Of a stretch of DNA of 64,000 nt, positions 41,074 through 50,166 are shown piece by piece. This DNA comes from Bradyrhizobium sp. 190 (GTDB lineage Bacteria > Pseudomonadota > Alphaproteobacteria > Rhizobiales > Xanthobacteraceae): contig NZ_JADPJL010000041.1 of NCBI RefSeq assembly GCF_023073415.1, forward strand, positions 17,743 through 81,742, in the 5' to 3' direction. The translations under genes were made by a program, and so were the position numbers. Position 1 is the first letter of the stretch, and every line of letters starts with the position of its first letter. The notes beneath the pieces are model-generated. The model was not told where the DNA came from and searched no databases. It was given only the letters and a program-made list of their open reading frames with translations.

Positions 41074-42231
41074 TCAGAATACAGGCGGCTGCCGCAGCGT
41101 CCTGAAATAGTTCCGCACCTCCCGCACGAACAGATCGGGCTGCTCGAAAGCCGCGAAGTGACCACCCTTCGGCATTTCGCTCCAGTGCTGGATATTCGTG
41201 TAGCTCGCTTCCATCCATTTCCGCACCGGCGTGACGATCTCCTTGGGAAACACGGCGACGCCCGTCGGTATCGTCACCTTGAACGGCGTGCGACGCTTGG
41301 GCCCAAAACTCTCCCAGTACAGGCGGGCCGACGAGGCGGCGGTCGCCGTCACCCAATAGAGCATGACGTTGTCGAGCAGTTCATCGCGGCCAAGGATGTT
41401 CTCGGGGTGGCCGTCGCAATCGGTCCAGGCCCAGAACTTTTCCAGAATCCAAGCGGCCTGTCCACTCGGCGAATCCGTCAAGCCGTAACCGAGTGTCTGC
41501 GGCCGGGTCGATTGCTGCTTGGAGTATCCGGAATCCCAATCGGCGTAATGCTGAATGCCGTTCAGGGCGCGGGCTTCCTCCGGCGTCGGCTGCCCTTCCA
41601 CGTTGGGCCGCGTCGACATCGCTAGCGTGATGTGAATGCCGGCGCAATGTTCGGCGTCCTGCGCGCCGATTGCGGTCGTGATCGCCGATCCCCAGTCTCC
41701 GCCCTGCGCGCCATAGCGCTGATATCCAAGGCGATCCATCAACACCGCCCAGCTTGACGCGATGCGCCCGACGCCCCAGCCGGTTGTCTTCGGCTTCTCA
41801 GAGAAGCCAAAGCCCGGCAGTGAGGGACAAACGACGTGAAACGCGTCGGCGGCGTTGCCGCCGTGCGCGGTCGGATCGGTCAAAGGCTCGATCACCTTGT
41901 GAAACTCGACCACCGAACCCGGCCAACCATGCGTGATGACCAGCGGCATCGCTTCCGGGTGCGGCGAACGGACGTGCAGGAAATGAATGTCGAGCCCGTC
42001 GATTTCGGTGGTGAACTGCGCAAAGCGATTGAGCCGCGCCTCGCGCCCACGCCAATCGTACTCTTGCGCCCAGTAGTGGCAAATGTCCTTGATCCATTTC
42101 AGCGGTGCGCCCTGGCTCCAGTCCTCGACCAGTTCGGCTTCCGGCCAGCGCGTGTTGCGCAGCCGCGACTTGAGATCGTCGAGCACGTCGTCGCCGATCG
42201 AGATGCGATAGGGTTTGATTTCAGCGCTCAT
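41074..42231 (-). CDS. Epoxide hydrolase (EHN family)
   Basis: A 385-residue alpha/beta hydrolase with the N-terminal EHN domain (about 1-110). The oxyanion motif is HGWPG and the nucleophile Asp is in GGDWG. The His sits in GGHFAAFEQPD, and the lid tyrosines lie in the QHYADWDSGYSKQQS region. It should open epoxides to diols. The start overlaps the amidohydrolase stop by four bases (ATGA). It is the last gene of a three-gene operon, odd company for sugar-type enzymes. Confidence 0.9.
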   Translation of the reverse strand: MSAEIKPYRISIGDDVLDDLKSRLRNTRWPEAELVEDWSQGAPLKWIKDICHYWAQEYDWRGREARLNRFAQFTTEIDGLDIHFLHVRSPHPEAMPLVITHGWPGSVVEFHKVIEPLTDPTAHGGNAADAFHVVCPSLPGFGFSEKPKTTGWGVGRIASSWAVLMDRLGYQRYGAQGGDWGSAITTAIGAQDAEHCAGIHITLAMSTRPNVEGQPTPEEARALNGIQHYADWDSGYSKQQSTRPQTLGYGLTDSPSGQAAWILEKFWAWTDCDGHPENILGRDELLDNVMLYWVTATAASSARLYWESFGPKRRTPFKVTIPTGVAVFPKEIVTPVRKWMEASYTNIQHWSEMPKGGHFAAFEQPDLFVREVRNYFRTLRQPPVF

Positions 42232-43094
42232 GAAAGAACCTTTCGTACCTCAGCCGAAGCTACTCCCCGGCGCGAGAGATAGATGCGCGCCGCGTTACCG
42301 CCGAAGATAGCGGCCTTTTCATCCGGCGACAGACCGGCCAGCAGGGTTTCGGCGGCGGCAAGCCATTTTTCATAACCGCCCGCGAGATTGACCACCGGCC
42401 AGTCGCTTCCCCACAGCAGGCGATGTGGCCCGAAGCACGCAACGACATGATCCACGGCCTTCCGTAGATCCGCAATTTGCCAGCTTGGTGCGGCCTCGGT
42501 CGCCAAACCCGATAGCTTGCAGACGATGTTGGGGCGTTCGGCGAGCGACGCGATATCGCCCTGCCAGATCGCGAGCTCGCCGGTTGCAAGTCGCGGCTTG
42601 GCGCAATGATCCAGCACGAACTGCAGCTCAGGATGATCATCAACGACCCGCAGCAGTCGCGACAAGTGGCGCGGCAGCACCAGCGCGTCGAATACCAGGC
42701 TGTTCCGGGCCATCGCCGCCAATAGCGGTGCCAAGGCAGGGCGGAGCAGCCAATCGTCATCGGGAATGTCCTGCACCATCGGCCGCAACCCAATCAGGAG
42801 TTTGTGGGCTGCGAGTGCATCAATGCGCGCCTCGCCGTCGGCTGCGTCAAAGTCCGTCCAGCCGACCACGCCGCGCACGACCTGCCCCTTCGCTGCGATG
42901 TCGAGCAGAAACATGGTCTCCGCCTCGGTCGGCGCAGCCTGCACCAAAATCGTCCCCTTGATGTCAGCGGCGGCGAGGTGCGGCGCCAAGTCCGAAAGCG
43001 AAAAGTCACGATGGATCGGAGCGAGCGCGAGCGTCAGCCAGCCATAATCGCCCCGAGCGAGGCTCCATAAATGATGATGCGCATCGATCCGCAT
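42228..43094 (-). CDS. Amidohydrolase-2 family protein, possible lactonase
   Basis: A 288-residue TIM-barrel metal hydrolase. RIDAHHHLW at the start gives the metal-binding HxH, and later LDHCAKP and LLWGSDWPV supply a His and the catalytic Asp. Close families include L-fuconolactonase and pyrone/lactone hydrolases. Its start overlaps the aldo/keto reductase stop by one base (TGATG), and its stop overlaps the epoxide hydrolase by four. With an aldose-dehydrogenase-like partner, opening a sugar lactone is the likeliest role. Confidence 0.86.
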   Translation of the reverse strand: MRIDAHHHLWSLARGDYGWLTLALAPIHRDFSLSDLAPHLAAADIKGTILVQAAPTEAETMFLLDIAAKGQVVRGVVGWTDFDAADGEARIDALAAHKLLIGLRPMVQDIPDDDWLLRPALAPLLAAMARNSLVFDALVLPRHLSRLLRVVDDHPELQFVLDHCAKPRLATGELAIWQGDIASLAERPNIVCKLSGLATEAAPSWQIADLRKAVDHVVACFGPHRLLWGSDWPVVNLAGGYEKWLAAAETLLAGLSPDEKAAIFGGNAARIYLSRRGVASAEVRKVLS

Positions 43095-44131
43095 CAGCCG
43101 CCTACCGGCTTCGGAACGGGCGCTTCCGCATCCAGCAAACGCTCGGCCTTCAGATCGGCCCATAGCGCGGTTGGCACTTTGCTGGACAGCGCGGCGACGT
43201 TGCGCTCGACCTCCTGCGGAGTCTGGCCTCCCAGCACAACGCTCGCCACCGCCGGATGGCCCAGAGCAAAATGCAACGCCGCGGTTGGCAGGGCAACGCC
43301 ATGCGCACCACATACACGTTCGATCTGCGCCACCTTTGTCAGGACTTCGGGTGGCGCATCCCTATAATTGTATTTGGCCCTGCTCACCGGCCCGGTTGCC
43401 AGAATACCCGAATTGAATACGCCGCCGAGCAACACACCGATTCCCTGTTGCTGCGCAAGCGGCAGAAACTCCGCCAGCGCCGGCTGCTCCAGCAGGGAAT
43501 AGCGCCCGGCGAGCAGCATGGTGTCGAACGATCCGGCCTGCGCGAAACGCACGCACATCTCGGCCTCGTTCACGCCGATCCCGATGCCCGCAACAACGCC
43601 CTCTCCGCGCAGCCGGTCCAGCGCCACATACGCACCAGCCATCGCTTCGCGAAACCGCTCCTCGATCGCGTCGATGCCATGAGTCCAGACGTCGACGTCG
43701 TGGATCAGCAACAGGTCCAGCCGGTCGGTCCCCAGCCGCAACAGCGACTGTTCCACCGAACGCATGGTGCCGTCATAGGAATAGTCGAACATTGCCCGGT
43801 GCGGCAGCCCTCCCACAAAGCCGGAACCGTCGGCTCGCCGATGAAACGGGTCCATCCAGCGGCCGACCTTGGTGCAAACGATGATGTCCTGGCGCGGCAC
43901 GCGCCTGACCACGGTGCCGCAACGATGTTCGGCGAGGCCGTTGCCATAGTGCGGGGAAGTGTCGAGAAGATTGATACCCAGCTCGAACGCGCGTTCCACC
44001 GTATCGATGGCCGCGTCGTCATCCAGTTGCACGAAGAGATCACCAAGCGGCGCGGTTCCGAATCCCAGGACCGAAACCTGAAGCCGCGTCCGACCAAGGG
44101 CACGGCGCGGCAGTGTGAATACTGGTTTCAT
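43094..44131 (-). CDS. Aldo/keto reductase family oxidoreductase (aldose dehydrogenase-like)
   Basis: A 345-residue TIM-barrel oxidoreductase with NAD(P). The tetrad is visible: Asp and Tyr in DTSPHYGNG, Lys in CTKVGRWMD and His in LLLIHDVD. The C-terminal region has the VVLGGQTPQEVERNV cofactor stretch. It resembles D-threo-aldose 1-dehydrogenase and pyridoxal 4-dehydrogenase relatives. I start at ATG 44131; the ORF extension to 44236 is not protein-like. It heads the three-gene operon with the lactonase-like and epoxide hydrolase genes. Confidence 0.87.
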   Translation of the reverse strand: MKPVFTLPRRALGRTRLQVSVLGFGTAPLGDLFVQLDDDAAIDTVERAFELGINLLDTSPHYGNGLAEHRCGTVVRRVPRQDIIVCTKVGRWMDPFHRRADGSGFVGGLPHRAMFDYSYDGTMRSVEQSLLRLGTDRLDLLLIHDVDVWTHGIDAIEERFREAMAGAYVALDRLRGEGVVAGIGIGVNEAEMCVRFAQAGSFDTMLLAGRYSLLEQPALAEFLPLAQQQGIGVLLGGVFNSGILATGPVSRAKYNYRDAPPEVLTKVAQIERVCGAHGVALPTAALHFALGHPAVASVVLGGQTPQEVERNVAALSSKVPTALWADLKAERLLDAEAPVPKPVGG

Positions 44132-44268
44132 ATTGACCGGCCCTTTGCCCCGTCGCGGCGATGCGCCTTTTCTTAACCGTTTCAGCCCCCGGCTGGAGAG
44201 TGATTTTGCCACCGACAAGCCTCGAGCGGAAGTCAATCCGACGCATGAACGGCAAGCCTCACATGCAA

Positions 44269-45552
44269 CTACGCCTGATTCAAAGCCTGCGTAATGTCTG
44301 CGATCAGATCAGAGGGGTGCTCAATGCCGATCGACAATCGGATCGTGGAGTCGAGAACACCGATCTTTTGACGGATTTCAACCGGAACGCCGGAGTGGGT
44401 CATGCTTGCCGGCAGGCTGGCAAGCGATTCCGTACCGCCCAGACTCACCGCAAGTTTAAAGATCTGCAGCGAGTTTAAGAATTTGAATGCGGCGGCCTGG
44501 CCGCCGACAATATCGAACGAAAACGTGGATCCCGCGCCGGTGCATTGCCTCGCGAACAGACGGCCGGCGGGAGAGGTTTCGTCGTGATGAGCGAGGTAGT
44601 GAACCCTCCCTACCTTGTCGTGGTCGCGCAAATAATCCGCCACGAGCCGTGCATTCTGGTTGGCCTTTTCCATCCGCAAGCCCAGCGTTTCGAGCGAGCG
44701 GCCGAGCATCCAGCAGGAATGAGGATCCAGTTGGGTGCCGATCGCGCTTCGCAACGCCTTGATGTCTTTCATGAGGGCCTTTGAGCCGAGCGCAGCGCCG
44801 GCGATCAGGTCGGAATGGCCCCCGACATATTTGGTCAGCGAATACAACGACAGATCCGCGCCATGTTCGATCGGCCGCTGGAACACCGGCCCGAGCAACG
44901 TATTGTCACACGCGACGATCGGCATGTAGCCCTGCGCCTCGCCGATGTTGTCGGCGATGCGGCGGACCATCGCAATATCGACCAGGCCGTTGGTGGGATT
45001 AGCCGGGGTTTCAATGAGAATCATCGCAACCCGCCCCTTTTGCATGGCGTCGTCCCCCGCCAGTTCGACAGCGGCTTCTTCGATGCCGTCGGCAAAGCCC
45101 ACCGCGCTGATCGAGAAGCCTGCAAGCGTTTTCGCAAGCAGCGTTTCGGTTCCGCCATAGAGCGGCTGCGAATGCAGGATCACGTCGCCCGGCCGTGCGA
45201 ATGCGAGAATCGCGGTCGCAATCGCCGACATCCCGGACGAGAACAGCGCACAGGACTCTGCGCGCTCGTAGACGGCGAGCCTGTCTTCGACAATCTCGCT
45301 GTTGGGATGATTGAACCGTGAATAGACGAGGCCCGCGCCCGTCCCCTCGGGCGGCTCGCGCCGGCCCGAGACGAAATCGAAGAAGTCTTGTCCGTCTTCG
45401 GCGGTCCTGAAGACGAAGGTCGAGGTCAGGAAGACCGGTGGTTTGACGGCTCCTTCCGACAGTTGCGGATCGTAGCCGTAGTTCAGCATCAGCGTTTCGG
45501 GATGCAGCACGTGGTTGCCGATATGGGTCTTCGACGGAAACGGTTTCACCAT
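44269..45552 (-). CDS. Cystathionine gamma-synthase family PLP enzyme
   Basis: A 427-residue fold-type I PLP enzyme of the Cys/Met metabolism family, whose members include cystathionine gamma-synthase, methionine gamma-lyase and homocysteine synthase. The PLP lysine lies in SLTKYVGGHSDLI, the phosphate-binding stretch is SSGMSAIATA and ETPANPTN holds the cofactor Asp equivalent. The length is slightly above average (about 400) because of an N-terminal extension. GAGAGG precedes the ATG at 45552. It stands 71 bp downstream of hutU and is probably unrelated to histidine breakdown. Confidence 0.9.
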   Translation of the reverse strand: MVKPFPSKTHIGNHVLHPETLMLNYGYDPQLSEGAVKPPVFLTSTFVFRTAEDGQDFFDFVSGRREPPEGTGAGLVYSRFNHPNSEIVEDRLAVYERAESCALFSSGMSAIATAILAFARPGDVILHSQPLYGGTETLLAKTLAGFSISAVGFADGIEEAAVELAGDDAMQKGRVAMILIETPANPTNGLVDIAMVRRIADNIGEAQGYMPIVACDNTLLGPVFQRPIEHGADLSLYSLTKYVGGHSDLIAGAALGSKALMKDIKALRSAIGTQLDPHSCWMLGRSLETLGLRMEKANQNARLVADYLRDHDKVGRVHYLAHHDETSPAGRLFARQCTGAGSTFSFDIVGGQAAAFKFLNSLQIFKLAVSLGGTESLASLPASMTHSGVPVEIRQKIGVLDSTIRLSIGIEHPSDLIADITQALNQA

Positions 45553-45623
45553 GGCCTCTCTCGCTGTCTTGAGGGAACATCGAGCCCGACGCGCACCATC
45601 GGCGGCATAAACTCTCCGGTGCG

Positions 45624-47294
45624 CTACAACGCCAGGCTGGGTAGATCGAGCCCGTTGGCACGGGCGCATGCAACCGCGCTTTCATAGCCCGCGTCGGCAT
45701 GACGCATGACACCCGTCGCGGGGTCGTTCCAAAGTACCCGCTCGATACGGCGCGCAGCTTCCGGGGTTCCGTCGGCGACAATCACCATGCCGGCGTGCTG
45801 CGAATAGCCTATGCCGACGCCGCCGCCGTGATGCAGCGAAACCCACGTCGCTCCACTGGCACAGTTGAGCAGCGCATTGAGCAGCGGCCAGTCGGACACC
45901 GCGTCCGAACCATCGCGCATCGCTTCGGTTTCGCGGTTCGGGCTCGCAACTGAGCCGCTGTCGAGATGATCGCGGCCGATGACGATCGGCGCCTTCAATT
46001 CGCCGCTCGCCACCATTTCATTGAACGCTAGGCCCAACCGGTGGCGATCACCAAGACCAACCCAGCAAATCCGCGCCGGCAATCCCTGGAACTTGATCCG
46101 TGCCTTCGCCATGTCGAGCCAGTTGTGAAGATGCTTATCCTCCGGCATCAGCTCCTTCACTTTGGCATCGGTCCGGAAGATATCCTCGGGATCGCCCGAT
46201 AGCGCTGCCCAGCGGAACGGCCCGACGCCGCGGCAGAACAGCGGACGAATGTAGGCCGGAACGAACCCGGGAAAATCGAATGCGTTCTTCAATCCCATGT
46301 CCTTCGCCATCTGGCGGATGTTGTTGCCATAGTCGAGCGTGGGAACGCCCTGTGCGTGGAAATCCAACATGGCCTGGACGTGGCCGACCATCGAGGTCTT
46401 TGCGGCCGCTTCAACCGCTTTCGGATCGGCCTGGCGTTTCGATTCCCATTCAGCAAGCGTCCATCCCTTTGGCAGATAGCCGTTGATCGGATCGTGCGCG
46501 CTGGTCTGGTCGGTGACGATGTCCGGCCTGACGCCACGGCGCACCAGCTCGGGAAAAACATCGGCGGCATTGCCGAGCAGACCGACGGAGACCGGTTGCT
46601 TGCTCTCCGCTGCTTGCGCCATGATCGATAGCGCCTCGTCAAGCGTGCTCGCCTGCTGGTCAAGGTAGCCCGTGCGCAACCGCATCTCGATGCGGCTCGG
46701 CTGGCATTCGATCGCGAGCATCGACGCCCCGGCCATCGTCGCCGCAAGCGGCTGGGCACCGCCCATACCGCCGAGACCCGCGGTCAGGATCCACTTGCCC
46801 GCGAGGCTGCCGCCGTAATGACGCCGCCCCACCTCGACAAATGTTTCGTAGGTTCCCTGCACGATGCCCTGGCTGCCGATATAGATCCACGATCCGGCCG
46901 TCATCTGCCCGAACATCATCAGCCCCTGCTTGTCGAGGGCGTTGAAGTGATCGAGCGTCGCCCAGTGCGGCACCAGGTTCGAATTGGCGATCAGGACGCG
47001 CGGCGCATCGGCGTGGGTGCGGAAAATTCCGACTGGCTTGCCTGACTGGACCACCAATGTCTGGTCGCCCTCAAGCTTGCGCAGCGAGGCAACGATGCGG
47101 TCGAAACTCTCCCAGTCGCGCGCGGCGCGGCCGATTCCGCCGTAGACGACGAGTTCGCTCGGCCTTTCGGCAACATCAGGATCGAGATTGTTCATCAGCA
47201 TTCGGAGCGGCGCTTCCGTCAGCCAGCTCTTGGCGGTGATCTCAGGCCCGTGGGGCGCCCGGATGATGCGGTCGTTGTCCAATCGGCGGTTCAT
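45624..47294 (-). CDS. hutU: Urocanate hydratase
   Basis: A 556-residue enzyme that converts urocanate to imidazolone propionate. The NAD-binding GLGGMGGAQPLAA stretch and the ICWVGLGDRHRLGLAFNE region after the essential Cys are present, and the length equals the family standard. Its start overlaps the hutH stop by four bases (ATGA). It is the third gene of the minus-strand hutI-hutH-hutU operon. Confidence 0.97.
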   Translation of the reverse strand: MNRRLDNDRIIRAPHGPEITAKSWLTEAPLRMLMNNLDPDVAERPSELVVYGGIGRAARDWESFDRIVASLRKLEGDQTLVVQSGKPVGIFRTHADAPRVLIANSNLVPHWATLDHFNALDKQGLMMFGQMTAGSWIYIGSQGIVQGTYETFVEVGRRHYGGSLAGKWILTAGLGGMGGAQPLAATMAGASMLAIECQPSRIEMRLRTGYLDQQASTLDEALSIMAQAAESKQPVSVGLLGNAADVFPELVRRGVRPDIVTDQTSAHDPINGYLPKGWTLAEWESKRQADPKAVEAAAKTSMVGHVQAMLDFHAQGVPTLDYGNNIRQMAKDMGLKNAFDFPGFVPAYIRPLFCRGVGPFRWAALSGDPEDIFRTDAKVKELMPEDKHLHNWLDMAKARIKFQGLPARICWVGLGDRHRLGLAFNEMVASGELKAPIVIGRDHLDSGSVASPNRETEAMRDGSDAVSDWPLLNALLNCASGATWVSLHHGGGVGIGYSQHAGMVIVADGTPEAARRIERVLWNDPATGVMRHADAGYESAVACARANGLDLPSLAL

Positions 47295-48868
47295 GACAAA
47301 TGGCCTCTCTCGGCAAGGTTTGGAAACGGGTTGCTCTCAAGCACCGAAATCGCGGCGGCCGGCAAGTTGCCGGCTTCGACCAGCGCAGTTGCGTTCGCAA
47401 GATCGGCGGCCATGTAGCGATCGCCACCTAACGCCGGCACCTGCTCGCGCAGTACTGCGATAACCGCCGCCAGCGCAGGACTGGTCGAATGCGGCGCACG
47501 CAGACCGATGCCTTGCGCCGCAACCAACAGCTCGATGCCGAGAATGGTGGCAAGATTGTCAGCCATATCGGACAGCCGGCGTGCCGCGTGTGCGGCCATC
47601 GACACATGATCTTCCTGATTGGCGCTGGTCGGCGTCGAATCGATCGAGCAGGCTGTGGCGCGTTGCTTGTTCTCGGCATAGAGCGCGGCGGCCGTGACTT
47701 CGGCGATCATGAAGCCGGAGTTGAGACCGGGATCGGGGGTCAGGAACGGCGGCAGGCCGAAGTTCAGCGCGGGGTCGACGAGGGTCGCGATGCGCCGCTC
47801 GCTAATGGCTCCGATCTCGGACAAGACAAGCGCGATCTGGTCGGCGGCAAAGGCGACCGGCTCGGCGTGAAAATTTCCGCCGGAGACGATTTCGCCGGTC
47901 TCAACCAGTACCAGCGGGTTGTCCGTGACGGCGTTGGCCTCGATCGTCAACGTGCGGGCGGCTTGTACCAGCAGGTCGAGCGCGGCGCCGGCCACCTGCG
48001 GCTGGCAACGCAGACAATAGGGATCCTGCACGCGCTCGTCGCCTTCGAGATGCGACATGCGGATATCGCTGCCCTCGAGCAGCACTGTAAGCGTTGCGCC
48101 GGCGGCGATCTGCCCGGCATGCCCCCGCAATTGCTGAATCTCCGGGCGGAACGGGGCGGTCGACGCCATGGCAGCGTCGACTGACAACGCGCCCGTCACC
48201 AGCGCAGCGCAGGCGAGGCTATGGGCGCGCAACAAGCCGGAAATGGCATAGGCCGTTGAAAACTGCGTGCCGTTGATCAGGGCAAGACCTTCTTTCGGGC
48301 CGAGGGTGATCGGCGCGAGATTGGCCGCGGCCAGCGCATCGCGGCCCGGCACAATTTTTCCGCCGACAAGCGCCTGCCCTTCGCCGATCATGACAGCGGT
48401 CATATGCGCAAGCGGTGCCAGATCGCCGGATGCACCGACCGATCCCTGCTGCGGTACCAGAGGATAAATGCCTCGCGCCAGCATGGCCTGGAGCTGCTCG
48501 ATGATTTCACGGCGAACGCCCGAGGCGCCTCGTCCCAGCGAGATGATCTTCAGCGCCATCATCAACCGCACGATCGGTTCGGGCGTAGGAAGCCCTACCC
48601 CGCAGCAATGCGACACGATGAGGTTTCGCTGCAGCAGCGCGGTCTGGTCGGGAGGAATTCGTTTCGACGCCAGTTTTCCGAACCCGGTATTGATGCCGTA
48701 AACCGGTGCTTGCGCATCCGCTGCCTTCGCAACGATGGCCGATGCCGCCTCGACGCGCGGCCAGAACGATGGATCGAGCACAACGGCCGCCCCTGCAAGC
48801 ACCTGCGCCAGATCGTCGAGGCTGACCCGTCCGGGCGAGACGACAATGGGTGCATGCCGGTCGCTCAT
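47291..48868 (-). CDS. hutH: Histidine ammonia-lyase
   Basis: A 525-residue enzyme that removes ammonia from histidine to give urocanate. The self-forming MIO cofactor motif ASG is intact in SVGASGDLAPLAHM, the YGINTGFG loop is present and the length is standard. GGAGGGG lies just before the ATG at 48868, which overlaps the hutI stop by four bases. It is the second gene of hutIHU. Confidence 0.97.
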   Translation of the reverse strand: MSDRHAPIVVSPGRVSLDDLAQVLAGAAVVLDPSFWPRVEAASAIVAKAADAQAPVYGINTGFGKLASKRIPPDQTALLQRNLIVSHCCGVGLPTPEPIVRLMMALKIISLGRGASGVRREIIEQLQAMLARGIYPLVPQQGSVGASGDLAPLAHMTAVMIGEGQALVGGKIVPGRDALAAANLAPITLGPKEGLALINGTQFSTAYAISGLLRAHSLACAALVTGALSVDAAMASTAPFRPEIQQLRGHAGQIAAGATLTVLLEGSDIRMSHLEGDERVQDPYCLRCQPQVAGAALDLLVQAARTLTIEANAVTDNPLVLVETGEIVSGGNFHAEPVAFAADQIALVLSEIGAISERRIATLVDPALNFGLPPFLTPDPGLNSGFMIAEVTAAALYAENKQRATACSIDSTPTSANQEDHVSMAAHAARRLSDMADNLATILGIELLVAAQGIGLRAPHSTSPALAAVIAVLREQVPALGGDRYMAADLANATALVEAGNLPAAAISVLESNPFPNLAERGHLS

Positions 48869-50079
48869 TTTCCCCTCCACACCCGGCGGTGCAGCGGGTT
48901 GAAGCCCATCCGGTAGATCAGCTCGGCCGGCCGATCGATATCCCAGATCGCGAGATCGCAATATTTGCCGGCCTCGAGCGTGCCTGTTTCATCCAGAATA
49001 CCCAGCGCACGCGCGCCTTCCCGGGTCACGCCGGCGAGGCATTCGGCAACGGTCATCCGGAACAATGTCGCGCCCATATTCATGGCGAGCAAAAGCGACG
49101 TCAGCGGCGAGCTGCCGGGATTGCAATCGGTCGCGAGCGCCATGTTCACGCCGTGGGCGCGGAACAGTTCGATCGGCGGCTTCCTCGTCTCGCGAATGAA
49201 GTAGAACGCACCTGGCAGAAGCACCGCTACCGTGCCTGCCCGCGCCATGGCGGCAACACCGGCCTCATCCGTATGCTCCAGGTGATCGGCGGACAGAGCG
49301 GAGAATTCCGCGGCGAGCGCGGCGCCGCCGAGATTCGACAACTGATCCGCATGCAGTTTGACCGGCAATCCCAGCGCCTTGGCCGCGCGGAACACGCGCG
49401 CCGTTTGCTCGCCTGAAAACGCGATGCCTTCCATGAAGCCATCAACCGCGTCGGCGAGCCCGGCGCTCGCCACAGCCAGCAGCATGTCCTGGCAAACCAG
49501 ATCGATGTATCGATCCTTGTCGCCATCGGCTTCCGGCGGCAGCGCGTGCGCGCCAAGGAACGATGTCCGGATGGTGACCGGTCGGTTACGGCCCAGCGCA
49601 CGCGCGGCGGACAGCTGACGCATCTCGGTTTCCGTATTGAGCCCATAGCCGGATTTGATCTCCAGCGTCGTCACGCCCTCGCCGATCAGGGCGTCGAGCC
49701 TCGGCAGCGCGCCGGCAACAAGTTCGGCCTCGCTGGATGCTCGCGTCGCTGCGACCGTCGAGACAATGCCGCCGCCCGCGCGCGCGATCTCTTCGTAGCT
49801 TGCTCCCTGCAGCCGCAGCTCGAATTCGTGCGCGCGGTTTCCGCCGAATACCAGATGGGTATGACAATCCACCAGCCCGGGCGTGATCCACCGCCCCGCG
49901 CAGTCGATCCGTTCGGCCGCATCGGCATCAGATGGAAAGTCGGAACGGCTGCCTGCGAAGGCGATGCGGCCGTCGCGGGCGGCGACCAGGCCGTCCTCAA
50001 TCACACCGAACTCGGGCAGATCCTCCCGGACCGTGGCGAGCCGGGCGTTGAGCCAGATTCGATCGAAGCGCTCGGCCAT
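48865..50079 (-). CDS. hutI: Imidazolonepropionase
   Basis: A 404-residue amidohydrolase-fold enzyme that opens imidazolone propionate to N-formimidoylglutamate. The metal motif HTHLVFGG, the KLHADQLSN stretch and TDCNPGSSP are all present. The ATG at 50079 follows AGGAGAG. It is the first gene of the minus-strand hut operon and faces hutF across an 87-bp gap that holds the HutC-type operator. Confidence 0.96.
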   Translation of the reverse strand: MAERFDRIWLNARLATVREDLPEFGVIEDGLVAARDGRIAFAGSRSDFPSDADAAERIDCAGRWITPGLVDCHTHLVFGGNRAHEFELRLQGASYEEIARAGGGIVSTVAATRASSEAELVAGALPRLDALIGEGVTTLEIKSGYGLNTETEMRQLSAARALGRNRPVTIRTSFLGAHALPPEADGDKDRYIDLVCQDMLLAVASAGLADAVDGFMEGIAFSGEQTARVFRAAKALGLPVKLHADQLSNLGGAALAAEFSALSADHLEHTDEAGVAAMARAGTVAVLLPGAFYFIRETRKPPIELFRAHGVNMALATDCNPGSSPLTSLLLAMNMGATLFRMTVAECLAGVTREGARALGILDETGTLEAGKYCDLAIWDIDRPAELIYRMGFNPLHRRVWRGK

Positions 50080-50116
50080 GCAGCTCTCCTCGGCGGCAGG
50101 AGCTTGACGTATCTAT

Positions 50117-50128
50117 ATGTCTATACAT
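50117..50128. promoter_or_regulatory. HutC-type operator between hutI and hutF
   Basis: ATGTCTATACAT contains GTCTATAC, which matches the HutC/GntR half-site pattern GTNTANAC. It is the only such site in the 87-bp divergent gap, 37 bp from hutI and 38 bp from hutF. The hutC gene lies in the hutF operon, so both directions should be repressed and relieved by urocanate. Confidence 0.72.
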
Positions 50129-50166
50129 AAAATCGTGTTGGTATTCTGTCCAGCCGGTTTGGAAAC

